Below, one piece after another: positions 24,953 to 37,160 of a DNA stretch of 60,000 nt. The notes under the pieces are model-generated. The model saw nothing but the letters and a program-made list of their open reading frames with translations. It had not been told where the DNA came from and ran no database searches. The stretch is from Owenia fusiformis (lineage: Eukaryota; Annelida; Polychaeta; Sabellida; Oweniidae), in contig CAIIXF020000005.1 in NCBI GenBank assembly GCA_903813345.2, forward strand, positions 21,705,375 through 21,765,374. Direction: 5' to 3'. A program made the position numbers and the translations under genes. Position 1 is the first letter of the stretch; each line of letters begins with the position of its first letter.

Positions 24953-25102
24953 ATGAATTCTAAAAGCAATGAACAGTTGAAAAAAACCAGCAGACATAAA
25001 AAAGTTGAGAACAACAGCATGTATTACTCTGAGTGTAAAACATGTCCGTTGATGACCAGTGATGGCAATAAAGCGTCCACTGTTGTGATTGATGAGATGT
25101 GA
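24953..25102 (+). other. short open frame of 49 codons in the unpaired part of F
   Basis: From ATG at 24953 the frame is open to TGA at 25100. It is rich in Lys/Ser/Asn and contains SECKTCP. It lies in the ~600 bp of the right arm that has no partner in the left arm. No family is recognised, and no splice or promoter evidence supports it. It may be chance. Confidence 0.15.
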
Positions 25103-25129
25103 TAAGTTTATGAAATGTTTCCATGCTTA

Positions 25130-25980
25130 TTTCTCCCATGAGCCTTAGATTTTTACGAAATTGTGTACTCTTTTAACAAACGATTTCTGTTACCATAGCA
25201 ACCAAATTACCAACATTGAAGGCACTTTTTATACTGGTAGGACATGTAAACGGATGATTACCCGTAGATATCAAGATGATTGATTGAATATTCTAGGAAT
25301 TATACATGGCTTTCATAGTATCCCCTTAATGTGCACTTTTTAACAAATTATTTCTGTTACCAGAGCAACCAATTGACCAACATTGAGGGCACTTGTCATA
25401 CTGGTAGGACATGATAAGCAGATGATTACCTGTAAATATCAAGATGATTGATTAAATATTCTGGGAATTATACATAGTACCCCCTTGATGTGCAATTTTT
25501 AAGAAATGGTTTCTGTTACCATAGCAACCAATTGACCAACATTGATGGCACTTATACTGGTAAAACATGATAAGCAGATGATTACCCATAAATATCAAGA
25601 TGATTAATTGAATATTCTAGGAATTATACATAGTATCTCCTTAATGTGTATTTTTTAATAATTTATTTCTGTTACCATAGCTATCAAGTTTTAAACATTA
25701 TGAAACTTGTCATAGTGGTAGTGCATTATAAGTAGATGATTACCTGTAAATATCAAGATGAATGGTTGTATATTCTAGGAATTATAGATGGCTTTCATTG
25801 TACCCCCCTTAAAATCATACCAATGGGGTATAAATCTGTTTACCATAGTAACCAGTAATCCAACACTGATGAAATTTTCCATGATAGTCAAACATAATAA
25901 TGTGAATAATATCTGTTAATTTCAGGACAAATGGTTACTGATTTTCAAAAAGTTGAACACAAATAAAGAATTCTTTGGAA
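25130..25980 (-). repeat. right-arm tandem units with X-box-like motif
   Basis: Inverse copies of the left-arm units lie here. TCTGTTACCATAGCAACCA-type motifs are at about 25184, 25350, 25510 and 25670, a spacing of ~160-166. The hairpin head recurs in inverse at ~25800-25835. Confidence 0.7.
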
Positions 25981-26001
25981 AAGTGCCACATCCCCTTTCT
26001 A

Positions 26002-26793
26002 AAGGACAAGGTGCAATTATTGGCAAATATCCCTATGGTCAAAATGAATCATTCGTAGGTGTAACATGAAGAATAAAATGTCATATAATACTTTGGAAAA
26101 TATTAAAGTGCTCGGACACACATAAGCTGAGATAGGGATCATTTCGTTCAGTAAGGTTGTATTGACTTACATGGGGCTGTGCACCATTGACTTAACATGA
26201 GGATATCAGCAGATCCCAATAGAGGCCATTGGTTTCCATTGATTATCACAGAAATACCAAAAATACACTATGACCTGAATCGATTGCAAACTTAATAATT
26301 TCACAATACGACACAAATGGTTTATCTCATCAAATGTGCAAATATGAAGTTTGCAATCGATTCAGGTCATACTTAAAATTAAAAGATTGTACATTTTTTC
26401 ATCATTTTTTTCCCTACAAAATGGCTATAGAAAAATGCTCCAAAAACAACTTTTACACTTATCAAATATCATACAAGTTTGTAAAACCAAAGATTATACT
26501 ATTGTATTTTATTATGTAGTAACATATTTGGATAAGATGCAGGGATGCGTAGGATGTAAATGGATTTTGACACACAAAAATACTTCCTGGTTTGGAATCT
26601 ATGCCTCTACACTTCATGATTGAATTATGACCCTAATAAGTGGCCTATACATCAAAACAGTGCTGAATATAGGTCAACAAGATACTAGTGTGCATATAAA
26701 TGTAATAATTGAAGCAGAATACTCATTTTGAAAAATCAGATGAATTATTTTTTTCCCATGGGGAGATCCCAATGGAGGGTGTATAAGGTCCTT
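26002..26793 (+). mobile_element. element B copy 3, with TA target duplication and empty site
   Basis: It is flanked by TA on both sides (26000-26001 and 26794-26795). The matching point in the other arm of F (minus strand near 22275) reads CCCTTTCTAAATTAATTTGC with no insert, while here the element sits after CCCTTTCTA. This gives the element ends as AAGGAC...GTCCTT. Confidence 0.88.
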
Positions 26794-27439
26794 TACTTGC
26801 ATTGTCATATAATCATCAGCAATAGATTCCACTATGTGGGTAAGATAAAACAGCAGTTGATTTAATATTATCAAATATACTTTGATTAAGTTTTCTAAAA
26901 TGGTTTCATGGTGATTCCTTCCAATTTCATGAAAATAATATGTGTTTTGTCTCATGGGGTATTTTACATTTTGACGAAAATTTGTACTTTTTAACATATG
27001 ATCTCCATTTCCATAGCAACCAGTTGATCAACTGTAATGAAACTTGTCATAATGGTAGGACACGATAAGTACATGATTACCTGGAAAAATCATGATGATT
27101 GGCTCTATATTCTAGGAATGATATATGGCTTTCCAAGTACCCCCCTTAAAATTACACCAGGCGGGTATAAATCTGAATATTTCCAAAACGCTGAAAAACT
27201 AGTCACCAATGATTTCAGAATCAATTTATAATAATAAACCACAAATAACCTACATGAAGAGAAATTTGCTACTTTTCAAAACCACTTTTGCTCATCCAGT
27301 AATATAAATATGAGCTTGAGTTACACAATCTTGGGTTTCCCTCATGGACATCCAGAGTTTTTAAAATACTTGAAAAATGTGACATGTTGAAAATCAGAAA
27401 ATACCTGATGAGAAAATGTTTTTAAAGGATGTAAATAAC

Positions 27440-27800
27440 ACTTTGATGAGACAGTATCATGCCGATTGGCAAAATACTAGACAATAGAAAGTATAGGCAT
27501 TTGTATTGCAAGATTAAGACTAAGTTCTCACCAGTTGCATATTGAGACTGGGAGACATTGTAAACCTGCCCCTAAACCTCCAAATGAGAGAAAATGTTCA
27601 ACATGTAATTCTATTGAAGACGAAGAACACTTTCTCATAAAATGTAAAAGATATGTAACTCTTGGAGAATGTTTGTTTTTCGAAATTAAAATAAATTATT
27701 CCAAGTTTTGATTGTGATGACCCAGATATTTTTAAAAGGTTAATGGCTACTGAACACTTAACTGTTCAATTACACATTGGAAAATTTATATATCGTGGAT
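27440..27800 (+). pseudogene. LINE ORF2 C-terminal remnant (plus strand)
   Basis: The plus strand encodes LHIETGRH followed by ERKCSTCNSIEDEEHFLIKC and KRY, the conserved IE-GR...C--C....EDE-HFL--C--Y block at the C-terminus of non-LTR reverse-transcriptase proteins. The frame ends at TGA near 27711, and upstream and downstream frames are broken. It lies just outside the right end of repeat F. It is a truncated dead copy and differs from the 1159-1668 remnant. Confidence 0.75.
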
Positions 27801-29440
27801 TCAAAATTTAAGTGTATATGTTTAACAGTATGACCTACTTTCCTGATACAATATCTGAAAATCAGTTCAAATTCTCTCTGACGGCAAAAGGCTAACGCTA
27901 TAAACATACCAAATTTCGAAGAATAATATTAAAGTGCAGTACCAGAATCCTAGAAATAAAGAAAAACTATGAATTTGACCTAGATTTTGACCTAGGCCTT
28001 TAAGTATCCAACTTTTGAAGGAAAGTAGATTTTGAGGTCTGATTCTATTGAAGGCTTTCATTAATTTGGCTGCGGAGAAGGTAGCTGAGCAAGAAGCTGG
28101 TATTTTTCAATTCAAACTGGCACCATTGACTTAACATGAGGATATCATCATATTGATTTTTTGCTAGTTCCAAAATGCCATAACTTCGAACCGAAAATCG
28201 GATTGCAATTTGGTTTGCAGATTCTGATTTCTGAGAAGATTCTACCCTTATTTCATAATTCATATGTTAAATATAGAGAACTTTTAGTCTTGACCTATTT
28301 TCCGGACACACTATCTCAAAAGTGGTTCAAAATATTCCCTGGCGCCAAAAGGCTAGCACTATAAGTATACTGTTTGCTAAATGAATACTAAATTTCGAAG
28401 GATACTATTAAAGTGTAGTGCCAGAATCGTAAAAATTAGGAAAAACTATGAATTTGACCTAGATTTTGACCTAGGCCATTTAGTGTCCAAATTTTGAAGG
28501 AAAGTAGATTTTGAGGACAGCTTCTATTGTAGGCTCTTATTAAGTTGGCTGCATCCAAGCTGTTTCTAGTGTTGTTACAATTGATAATTTTCTCAAGCCC
28601 CATTGACTTAACATGGGATACAAAAATAGCGATTTTTGAGATTTTAAAATGCCATGACTTCTGAACTGGAAGTCTGATCAAAATTTGGTTTGCAGATTCG
28701 GAGTCCTTGGAAAATTCTACACCTATTACATAAGTCATACATTGAATTCCTAGAGCTTTTTATTGTGACCTACATTTCGGATGCCAAATCTCAAAAATGG
28801 TAAGAGTGATCAAAAAGAATTTGCCTGTAGGATTAGCTTTTTTTCCAAGGAAAATGATTGAAAAAACTCAGAGCAAAAACAATGAAGGATGACTGAGAAA
28901 ATTGAAAAAAATGACAGAGTACTGGATTTGACCTAGTTCTTGACCTTTGACCTCGATTAAACCTGATTAGACCTGGATCTTGACTTGGAGCTGACCTGGA
29001 CCTTGACTTGGACCTGGAAATTGACTGGACTGGTATTTTTTTTTCAATCTCTTCTCCACTTCTCTTGACTTTCTATAAGGATATCATCAGATCAATTTCT
29101 CTCGGAATTTCAAAACGCCATAACTTACAAACTGGAAGTCAGATCAAGACTTGGTTTGCAGATTTGGATTCCTGGGAAAGTTCTACACCTATTCCATAAC
29201 TCACATGTTGAATTGAATTTGGAGATGTTTTTGTTGTGAACTACTTTTGGACGCCATATCTCAAAACGGTTAGAGAAATAAAAAAAAATACGATTTGACT
29301 TTCGGAATTAACTTTTTTTCCAAGGAACATGATGGAAAAACCTGGAGCAAAAATATTAAAGGACGACCGAGAAAATTGAAAAAAATGACTAAGGACTGGA
29401 TTTGACCTAGCTCTTGACCTTTGACCTAGATAAAAATTTG
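27801..29440. repeat. degenerate ~480 bp tandem repeat with TGACCT and GCCATAACTT words
   Basis: A block with AAAACTATGAATTTGACCTAG occurs at ~27962 and ~28440, each followed by GACCTAGG. and GAAGGAAAGTAGATTTTGAGG. A related block with AAAATGCCATAACTTC.GAAC follows at 28172, 28646 and 29109. TGACCTTTGACCT (DR1) is at 28941-28953 and 29415-29427. A fragment of the same family lies inverted at 16624-16930. There is no coding signal, and the long open frames here are chance. Confidence 0.65.
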
Positions 29441-29775
29441 ACCCCATTTCCCACCAACTAGATATTATACCTAAATTGACCGTATAATAGTCCAGAAAAG
29501 ATACCTTATCATCTGGAGTCTCATAATTAAAAAGATAAGTATATATGTAATTGGTGAATTCTGCACTTAACTTGTATAAATGTACCTCTTTTGAAGGTGC
29601 CAAGGTTCAAATTTACCTCCATTTTCCACAATTTGGAAATCTGAAGTGAATAATTTTTTGGTCACTCATGACACCCTTGGTATCGATTTTAGGCTCTAAC
29701 TCCACAAGAAAACAGCGGGTTTTCAATCACATGGTGTCATATTGTCAGTAAATGATTTATCTTTAAAATGATATA
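29441..29775. other. short unassigned intronic stretch
   Basis: No gene or recognised repeat was seen. It borders the left end of the mariner-type shell. Confidence 0.4.
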
Positions 29776-30325
29776 AAGTGTGTCTCAAAAAAAATGTTAC
29801 ACTTAAAAAAAGTTCAATATCCTTCATAATTTTGACTTTTCCCCTGAAATATATTTTGGATACCTAAAGACAAATCTTTCTCGAATAATTTGACACCATC
29901 AAATTTAAAATCTGTCATTGATTGGCTCCACATGGCAACTTTTAGTGTCCCATGGTAAAATCTGACTTGCGCCAACTTTTAAGTGATTGGATGGACCAAA
30001 TGACAAAAGAGGAGCAGTTTCTTTAACATTTAACTTTCTTCTGAGTAGAAGCTTGACCTTAGACTGATAGACTAAAATCATATGATGATAAAAGCCTCTA
30101 GAAAGTGAAAGTACTTATATTTTAATGAGCAGGCAAGAGACCTATATCAAAATACTCCCTTATATCGTATATAACAAGAGATTTATGAGATTTAACATGG
30201 TAGACGAGGTGTCAAAAGGCACTAATTAGACAATTAATTAAAATAATATTCTCCATCCCTTAACTAGTTCAAACAATTTAATCAGTGTTGATCACCACAT
30301 AAATAGTTGTGGTCAACTTGTCATT

Positions 30326-31173
30326 TACCCCCATAAATGTGGGGTTATTTTGAGGATTTTTGATATATAGGACATTTGTTACTCAAAATAACCCCACAAA
30401 GTTAAGGCTTTGATTCTTTGGGGATTTACTAAACAATAGCATACACATAGAATTTGTACTAATATTATTAGAATTTACTCACCTTTTTATGTTTTTCGTA
30501 TCGACAAGACATTAATCTTCAACATGCTACCAAATATAGCCCTCTAAGTGTTGTATTCATTCTTGTAATGACGATTTAATACGGATAACAGATATTTCTA
30601 AAAAAGTTTTTCAAATTTCATGCGCAGTCGATATTTTTTATCTAAATAACAAACTTCGCGTAAATACGAAATCCAAAAGTAAAAATGGAAGTAAATTTTG
30701 AAAAATGATTTTCACCTTCCGGGGGACTTTCAACCTCAAGTTTGGCTGCTGTACCGTCTACGGCCTTTGTTTTCCTGAACTTAGGCATAAGCAATAATTT
30801 TGTTATTAATTTGACAGGTGATTTGGTTTGGCACTGTTAAGTTTCCCATCTACCACATAATTCCTCCCAAAATGCAACGCGCGAAAATGGCCAAAATTCG
30901 AATAGATTTCGAGAGTCAAATATTACAGCAAATTGTTCCAGTTATAAAGCATTGTTTCGACTGATCGATCGCTCATTACATTGGAAAAAGAATCTTCTTC
31001 ACAGAAGAGAAGAAAAAAGGTAAGGAAACTGCCGATATTGTCAGAACTTGAATCTTCAAATCATGTGAAAAAAAACCGCAAAGAATCAAAGGCTTAAAGT
31101 TGTAGGGTTATTTTGAGAAACAAATGTCCTAAATATCAAAAAAACTCAAAATAACCCCACATTTATGGGGGTA
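30326..31173. mobile_element. MULE-like element (848 bp, ~100 bp TIRs, 9 bp target duplication)
   Basis: The ends TACCCCCATAAATGTGGGGT and the complementary right end pair over ~100 bp. They are flanked by a perfect 9 bp direct repeat, CTTGTCATT, at 30317-30325 and 31174-31182. Long TIRs with 9 bp duplications are the signature of Mutator-like (MULE/MuDR) elements. The interior (for example AATGCAACGCGCGAAAATGG at ~30872) is non-coding. Confidence 0.82.
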
Positions 31174-31182
31174 CTTGTCATT

Positions 31183-32073
31183 GTGCGAGGTTGGAGCTCT
31201 TCCAGCCAATCTAGTGTTATTATAATTGTACTTTTTCTGGTTCGATTGACTTTATTGAAATAATGCTGTCTAGAACCAATAATCACCACTCACAATCATC
31301 TCCCTATCAAAATATACTTATTAGTCGATGGTTCAGACAGTGGGGCTATCACAAAGAAAACAGTATGCAGTTTCTGTACTAAATCCAGAAGGTCAAATGT
31401 TATGAAAAGCTCAAAAGAAATAGTTGAACACAATACAGAGAACCTTGATGAACCTTGAAATACAATTGATGCATAACATCCAAACAGGACCTCGATCTAC
31501 AGATAATTGATAAATCATATCATATATTTTCAACAATCGGGAAGTTACCACGCCACAAAAGTAAAAATGGCACAATACATTTCTGATATACCAGTATAGT
31601 ACACAACAACCAGTATAATATAATTCTCGTTAGTACCAACAATATCCATCATTGGAATTGGTATCACCTAATGTCAATGAAATGCAAAGATCATCGAGAC
31701 TATTTTTTCGAAATTCAAATGTGATATGTATCTATTTACATATCTATTTGGCATGCAGCATTCTCTTATGAATTATCTTCTGCTCATGCTAAAGGGGAAC
31801 ATGTTCTTAGTTGTCAGATGTGAGAGAAAGATACTATATATTAAGCTAATGATCATGCCTTCTGCAGTAACATCATAATGGATCATAAAAGGTGTGAGAC
31901 TTTCTACCAGTAGCACGATTTACATTGTCATTATTTCTGCTGGTTCATTAAATCTGCTTTTCAGTTTAGTAATAAATTGTGTGGAAACAATGAAACTTGT
32001 AAAAACGACCTGGTATACCCCATTGTTTAAAATGACTGATGACAGCCTGTGGTGATGATACTGAAAAACTTGT
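31183..32073. other. unassigned, inside the mariner-type shell
   Basis: No gene, RNA gene or clear repeat is seen. It may be the remaining body of the mariner-type shell or an older insertion. Confidence 0.4.
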
Positions 32074-33370
32074 TATCCCATCAAAAGAAGTTTGGAGGGA
32101 TATAGGGAATGCCTCCGCCCGTCTGTCCGTCCGTATGTATGTACATACATCCACCCATCCGTCTGTCCAGGCAATAACTCAAATACCATTGGCCCGATTT
32201 TGTTCATATTTTGTACACATATACCCAATGGGGATAGAAGCTCTGCTTGAAAACCAATTTTCAAAATGGCGGCCATTTTAGTGCTGATTTTACAGTAATT
32301 TAGGTACTGCATATAAAACTGTAATAGCAATATGTTTTAAATGTAAAAAAAGTTATATAGGACATTGATTAAGCTAGAAATGTATATATAAAAGAAATAC
32401 ATGGCAGCCGTCTTGAAAAATGGCTGCCTTTGCACATCATTTTACGATTTTTGCTGTAACTTGAAAAGTAGTGGAGTGATTTTGTTCATATTTGGTATGT
32501 GAATACTTTATGCATGGCACAATGTCTAATGACATTTTGGGTAGTAGGCGGCCATTTTGACAAATGGCCACCATTTTTATGTGTGTTATTTAACATTTTT
32601 ACTGTAAGTCCAAAATAGTGGAGCCATTTTATTCATATTTGGTATGTGAATACTTAAAGCATGGTACAATGTCTAATGACATTTTGGGTAGTAGGCGGCC
32701 ATTTTGAAAAATGGCCACCATTTTTTACGCCATTTTTATGTTGTCATTTTACATTTTTTGCTATAACTCAAAAAGTAATAGAGCGATTTTGTTCATATTT
32801 TATATGTGAATACTATAAGCATGGCACACTGTCTAATGACACTTTGGGTAGTAGGCGGCCATTTTGAAAAATGGCCACCATTTTTTACGTTTTTACCATA
32901 ACTCGAAATGTATTGGAGCGATTTTGTTCATATTTGATATGTGAATACTTTAAGCATGGCACATTGTCTAATTAAACTTTGGGGAGTAGTCAACCATTTT
33001 GAAATATGGCCACCATTTTTATGTGTGTTATTTTACATTTTTTATTTATTATAACTCAAAAAGTAATAGAGTGATTTTGTTCACATTTGATATGTGAATA
33101 CTAGTAAGGATTGCATACTGTCTTATGACATTTTGAGTAGTAAGTGGCCATTTTGAAAAATGGCCATCATTGACCATTTTTTAAGAATTTTATATGTGGC
33201 TACTTAAAAGCATATTACTTCTTCTGATGACAACTTGGCTAGTGATCAACCATTTTGAAATGGTGGCCTTTCTTATGGGTGTTATTGAATGATGTTTGCT
33301 ATATTTCGTGTGTAAAAATGCCAGCCATTTCTGTTTGATGGGATTCGCTATGCTTTGGCATCATGGCAAA
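32074..33370 (+). mobile_element. element E copy 1: CCGTC tract and GGCCATTTT tandem core
   Basis: The head is TCCCATCAAAAGAAGTTTGG with GGGATATAGGGAATGCCTCC, then a CCGTCTGTCCGTCCG tract. The core has units of AGTAGTGGAGCGATTTTGTT..., TTTGGTATGTGAATACT, CACTGTCTAATGACA and GGCGGCCATTTTGAAAAATG. The tail GTTTGATGGGATTCGCTATG mirrors the head (CCCATC). Unit length varies, about 110-160 bp. No protein is encoded. Confidence 0.75.
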
Positions 33371-33429
33371 TGGAATGATTACTCGCCCAACCATGACCAA
33401 ATATCAATGAATGATATATCATTGTAAAG

Positions 33430-35811
33430 AGGAGACACATGGCTTTATGGTGCATTGAATGAAATCAATGCTGTTATCACTGGTTTTGTGCTTTTCCGAG
33501 ATAACAATCTGTTGCGTTTTTTTGATACACACTGTGCATATTATGCCAACCACTAGAGAAATTTCTAAAAGCTTCCCAAAATAGGTCAAAAATGGTTTAT
33601 TCTCACTTTTTATGTCCCCACCACATAGTGTGGGGCCATATTGTCGGCCTAGGCGCGTCCGTCTGTCTGTCCGTCTGTCTGTCTGTCTGTCCGTCTGTCC
33701 GTACGTCCGCCAGTTTTCTCCAAAACCGCTACAGATATCACCTTCAAATTTTCAGGGATAACTTATGAGTGCATACAGATGTGGATGAAAAAAAATTAAC
33801 TCGATACCTACTTCCTGTCAGCCATTTTGAAGTCAAATGCTAAAATCCTTGTCTGCAAACTTTAAGAAAAACGGCTTCACAGTTGCTTTTAAAACTTTAA
33901 AATCTTGTTCAGCTCACTTCATTCTAGATCTGATTAGGTTTTGGACCTGTTAGCTCAGTCATGTCAGCCATTTTGAATGTTTTAAGAAAAGTTAGCGCAC
34001 GATAATACTTTGTATCATATTGAATGGTGTTTTTCAGTTTTCATACTTTAACTTTTTAGTAGTTTTATAAATAATTTCAGGTGTACTTTGTTGTAAAAGC
34101 CTATGTTATTGTTAACAGTAGTTATATGTGATAATTTTGTAAAAAGATTTCAGCAAAAACTCATAATCACTTTTTTATTGTCGGCCATTTTGGATTTTTC
34201 CGTCCTAAAATCTTGTCTGTAAAGTCTTGTCTACGCGTTTTCAGGTGAACCGTTCGGTAGATCAATTTCAAATTTTCAGGGACGATTTTTAGTATGAGAA
34301 TCTAGATCTGATTAGTTTATGGGCATTCTCGGTAAATGTCAAGGCAGCCATTTTGGATTTTCCGTCCTAAAATCTTGTCTGTAAAGTCTTGTCTATGCAT
34401 TTTCAGGTGAACCGTTTGGTAGATCAATTTCAAATTTTCAGGGATGATTCTCAGTATGAAAATCTAGATCTGATTAGTTTTTTGGCATTCTGGATAAATG
34501 TCAAGGCAGCCATTTTGGATTTTCTGTCTTAAAATCTTGCCTGTAAAGTCTTGTCTACGCGTTTTTAGGTGAACCGTTTGGTAGATCAATTTCAAATTTT
34601 CAGGGATAATTCTTAGTATGAAAATTTAGAACTGATTAATTTTTGGGCATTCTGGGTAAATGTCAAGGCAGCCATCTTGGATTTTCTGTCCTAAAATCTC
34701 GTCTGTAAAGTCTTATCTAGTACATTTCCAGGTGAACTGTTTGGCAGATCAATTTCAAATTTTCAGGGATGATTCTTAGTATGAAAATCTAGAACAGATT
34801 AGTTTTTGGCATTCTGGATAAATGTCAAGGCAGCCATTTTGGATTTTCTGTCCTCAAATCTTGTCTGTAAAGTCTTGTTTACATGTTTTCTGGTTAACTG
34901 TGTGACGGATCAATTTCAAATTTTCAGGGGTGGTTCTTAGTATGAAAATCTAGAACTGACTAATTTTTTGGCATTCTTGGTAAATTTTAAGGTGACCATT
35001 TTGGATTCACCGTCCTCAAATTGTGTCGGTAAAGTCTTGTCTACTCATTTTTAGGATAACCATTTGACGGTATCACCCATAGGTGGGGACATACAGTATT
35101 GTACACATTTGTGTTCTTGTTTATACTCTGTAGCCAGATTGTATTACTAAAATAAAATTTCTAAAAAATATTTGATGTTTAAATTTTTTCTGCAAAAAAC
35201 ACATTTTTACCCCAAAACACATTCTTACACCTATTTCTTCTTGTTAAATCTCAATATCAATTAAGAAACCATTTACCTTTCAATTAGTTAACATGACTTG
35301 CCTGCTCATAAAAAAGAGGTCATTATATTTTCAATGCACTGATTCTCGTCTACATTCATTTCACTATATGCCAACCACAAGAGAAATCTCTAATACCTCC
35401 CTAAGATCACCAAAATAGATCAAAACTGATTTTTTTCACTATTTCAAAGTCAGCCAGACTGTATTTACTGAAATAAAATTTCTAAATTTTTTTTTAATTT
35501 TAAAATAAATTCTGCAAAAAACACATTTTTTACCCAGAAACACATTTTGACACCTATTTTACTTGTTAAATCTCAGTATCGATTGAGAAACCATTTACCA
35601 ATCAATTAGTTAACATGACTTGCCTGCTCGTCAAAAAGAGGTCATTATATTTTCAATGCACTGATTCTAGTCTACATTCATTTCACTATGCCAACCAAAG
35701 AAAATTTTGTTAAATCTCAGTATCAATTTAGGAACCCTTTTCCTTTTCCTGCTCGTCAAAATATAAGATGTCATTATATTTTCAACCCCTGATTCTAGTC
35801 TCTGAGTCATT
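33430..35811 (+). repeat. direct repeats (~310 bp) around element C2
   Basis: Blocks with GCCAACCACAAGAGAAAT, ATAAAATTTCTAAA and AACATGACTTGCCTGCTC.. recur at ~35130-35440, ~35445-35700 and partly at 35690-35810. A first block (GCCAACCACTAGAGAAATTT at ~33544) lies left of C2. C2 is therefore inserted within the first unit, and the later units supply an empty-site comparison. Confidence 0.65.
33611..35121 (+). mobile_element. element C copy 2
   Basis: Head TATGTCCCCACCACATAG, a long CTGTCTGTCCG tract at 33660-33710, five to six 162 bp units with CCATTTTGGATTTTC/CTGTC words, and the tail GGTGGGGACATACAGTATTG... ending TTCTTGTTT. The flanks are T-rich and no target duplication is evident, which is compatible with T/T insertion as reported for Helentron-type elements. 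Confidence 0.8.
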
Positions 35812-36705
35812 ATCCCATCGAACCAAGTTCGGAGGGATATAGGGAACGCCTCCGTCCGTCTGTCCATCCGTCCGTCCGGGTAATAACTCAAATACCATTG
35901 GCCCGATTTTGTTCATATTTTGTACACATATACCCTATGGGGGTAGAAGTTCTGCTTGAAAGCCGATTTTCAAAATGGCCACACATTAAAAATGGCGGCC
36001 ATTTTAGTGCCGATTTTACAGTAATTTAGGTGCAATATGTAAAACTGTAATAGCAATATGCTTTAAATGTGAATAATTATATAGGACATTGATAAAGCTA
36101 GAAATGTAGATATTAAAGAATCACATGGCAGCCATCTTGAAAAATGGCGGCCTTTACTCGTTATTTTACGATTTTTGCTGTAACTTAAGTAGTAGTAGAG
36201 AGATTTTGTTCATATTTGGTATGTGAATACTATCAGTATGGCTCACTGTCTAATGACATTTTTGGTAGAAGTAAAATACGTTAAAATGGCAGCCTTTTAT
36301 CAAAATGGCCGCCATTTTACTATAACTCGAAAAGTGCTGGAGCGATTTTGTTCATATTTGGTATGTGAATACTATAAGCATGGTACACTGTCTAATGACA
36401 CTTTTGGTAGAAGGTGGCAATTTTGAAAAATGGCCACCATTTAAACGTATTTTACTCGGCCTTTACTCGTTATTTTACAATTTTTACTGTAACTTGAAAA
36501 GTAGTGGAGCGATTTTGTTCATTTTTGGTATGTGAATACTATAAGCATGGCACACTGTCTAATGACACTTTTGGTAAAAGGCGGCCATTATGAAAATTGG
36601 CCACCATTTTAAAGTTTGTTATATACTTATTGTAAAAGTGCCAGCCATTTCTGTTCGATGGGATTCGCTACGCTTTGGCGTTGCCGTTGTTCTGGTTATG
36701 TAATT
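35812..36705 (+). mobile_element. element E copy 2
   Basis: The head TCCCATCGAACCAAGTTCGG and tail GTTCGATGGGATTCGCTACG pair as CCCATCGAAC/GTTCGATGGG. The tail then reads TTTGGCGTTGCCGTTGTTCT. The core has three to four units with GGCCGCCATTTT and GAGCGATTTTGTTCATATTT. It is shorter than E1 and E3. Confidence 0.77.
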
Positions 36706-36839
36706 TTCCTATTTGTCTTACATTTGATCATTGGGTCTATTCACATAAACATGTGGTCCCCTCAACATGTTCTCCAAAGCAAATCTGAGGTGCCCTTGCC
36801 CATGCTTACATGCATTGTATTATCACACTGATTCTATCA

Positions 36840-37160
36840 ATTATTTTTGCAGAAGTTTATTTAGGTCAGTTTGTGATGCTGTAAAGCGCTTTCAGAGCCC
36901 CTTCAAAAAATCAATGGTGTAAAGTCACAGGGATGACACTGGGGGCCAATCCATTGGGCAATTCAATGCTATCTTCTGATTTCCAAAGAGTTCTACCAAA
37001 TGATCTGTCACAGGCCTTTGCAACATCCTGTTACCATTATACGTAACAAAATTGAACACTCTGACAATGAAATCTTGTTCCATTTCAATCCAGGAAGAAA
37101 CAACTGGTTCATTGATCATATCAAGATACCACTGTCCACAGCATTCACGCAAAAAAAGAA
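36840..37160 (-). pseudogene. mariner-type transposase fragment in the shell
   Basis: The minus strand retains words of the DDE/D C-terminal half: FVTYNGN in place of the DGAPPHY/NGNVR region, VELFGNQKIALN, MDWPP (WPPRSPD position), then DFTPLIF and ALKALYS in shifted frames. This order (acidic-His block, LDELF, WPPRSPDLTPLDFF.W, LK..VY) is that of mariner-like transposases. Frameshifts and stops make it inactive. It supports calling 29776-37385 an IS630/Tc1/mariner element. Confidence 0.6.

Larger units (their letters stand above)
21757..27306. mobile_element. giant inverted repeat F (5.55 kb), axis near 24125
   Basis: The outer ends pair as ACTGGATGAGC (21757-) and GCTCATCCAGT (-27306). 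Matching blocks step inward: 21790-22080 with 26996-27300; TTCCAAAGAATTC 22305 with its inverse 25968; AGGAGGAGGGAAGTTAGCGC 22984 with its inverse 24465-24483; CATGTTTTTTCTGAAATG 23160 with its inverse 24285-24303; and 24001-24125 with 24126-24249. The left arm is split by element Z1 and the right arm by B3. The right arm also has ~800 bp extra (about 24490-25130). Both arms contain ~165 bp tandem units, each with an X-box-like GTTGCTATGGTAAC. Confidence 0.82.
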
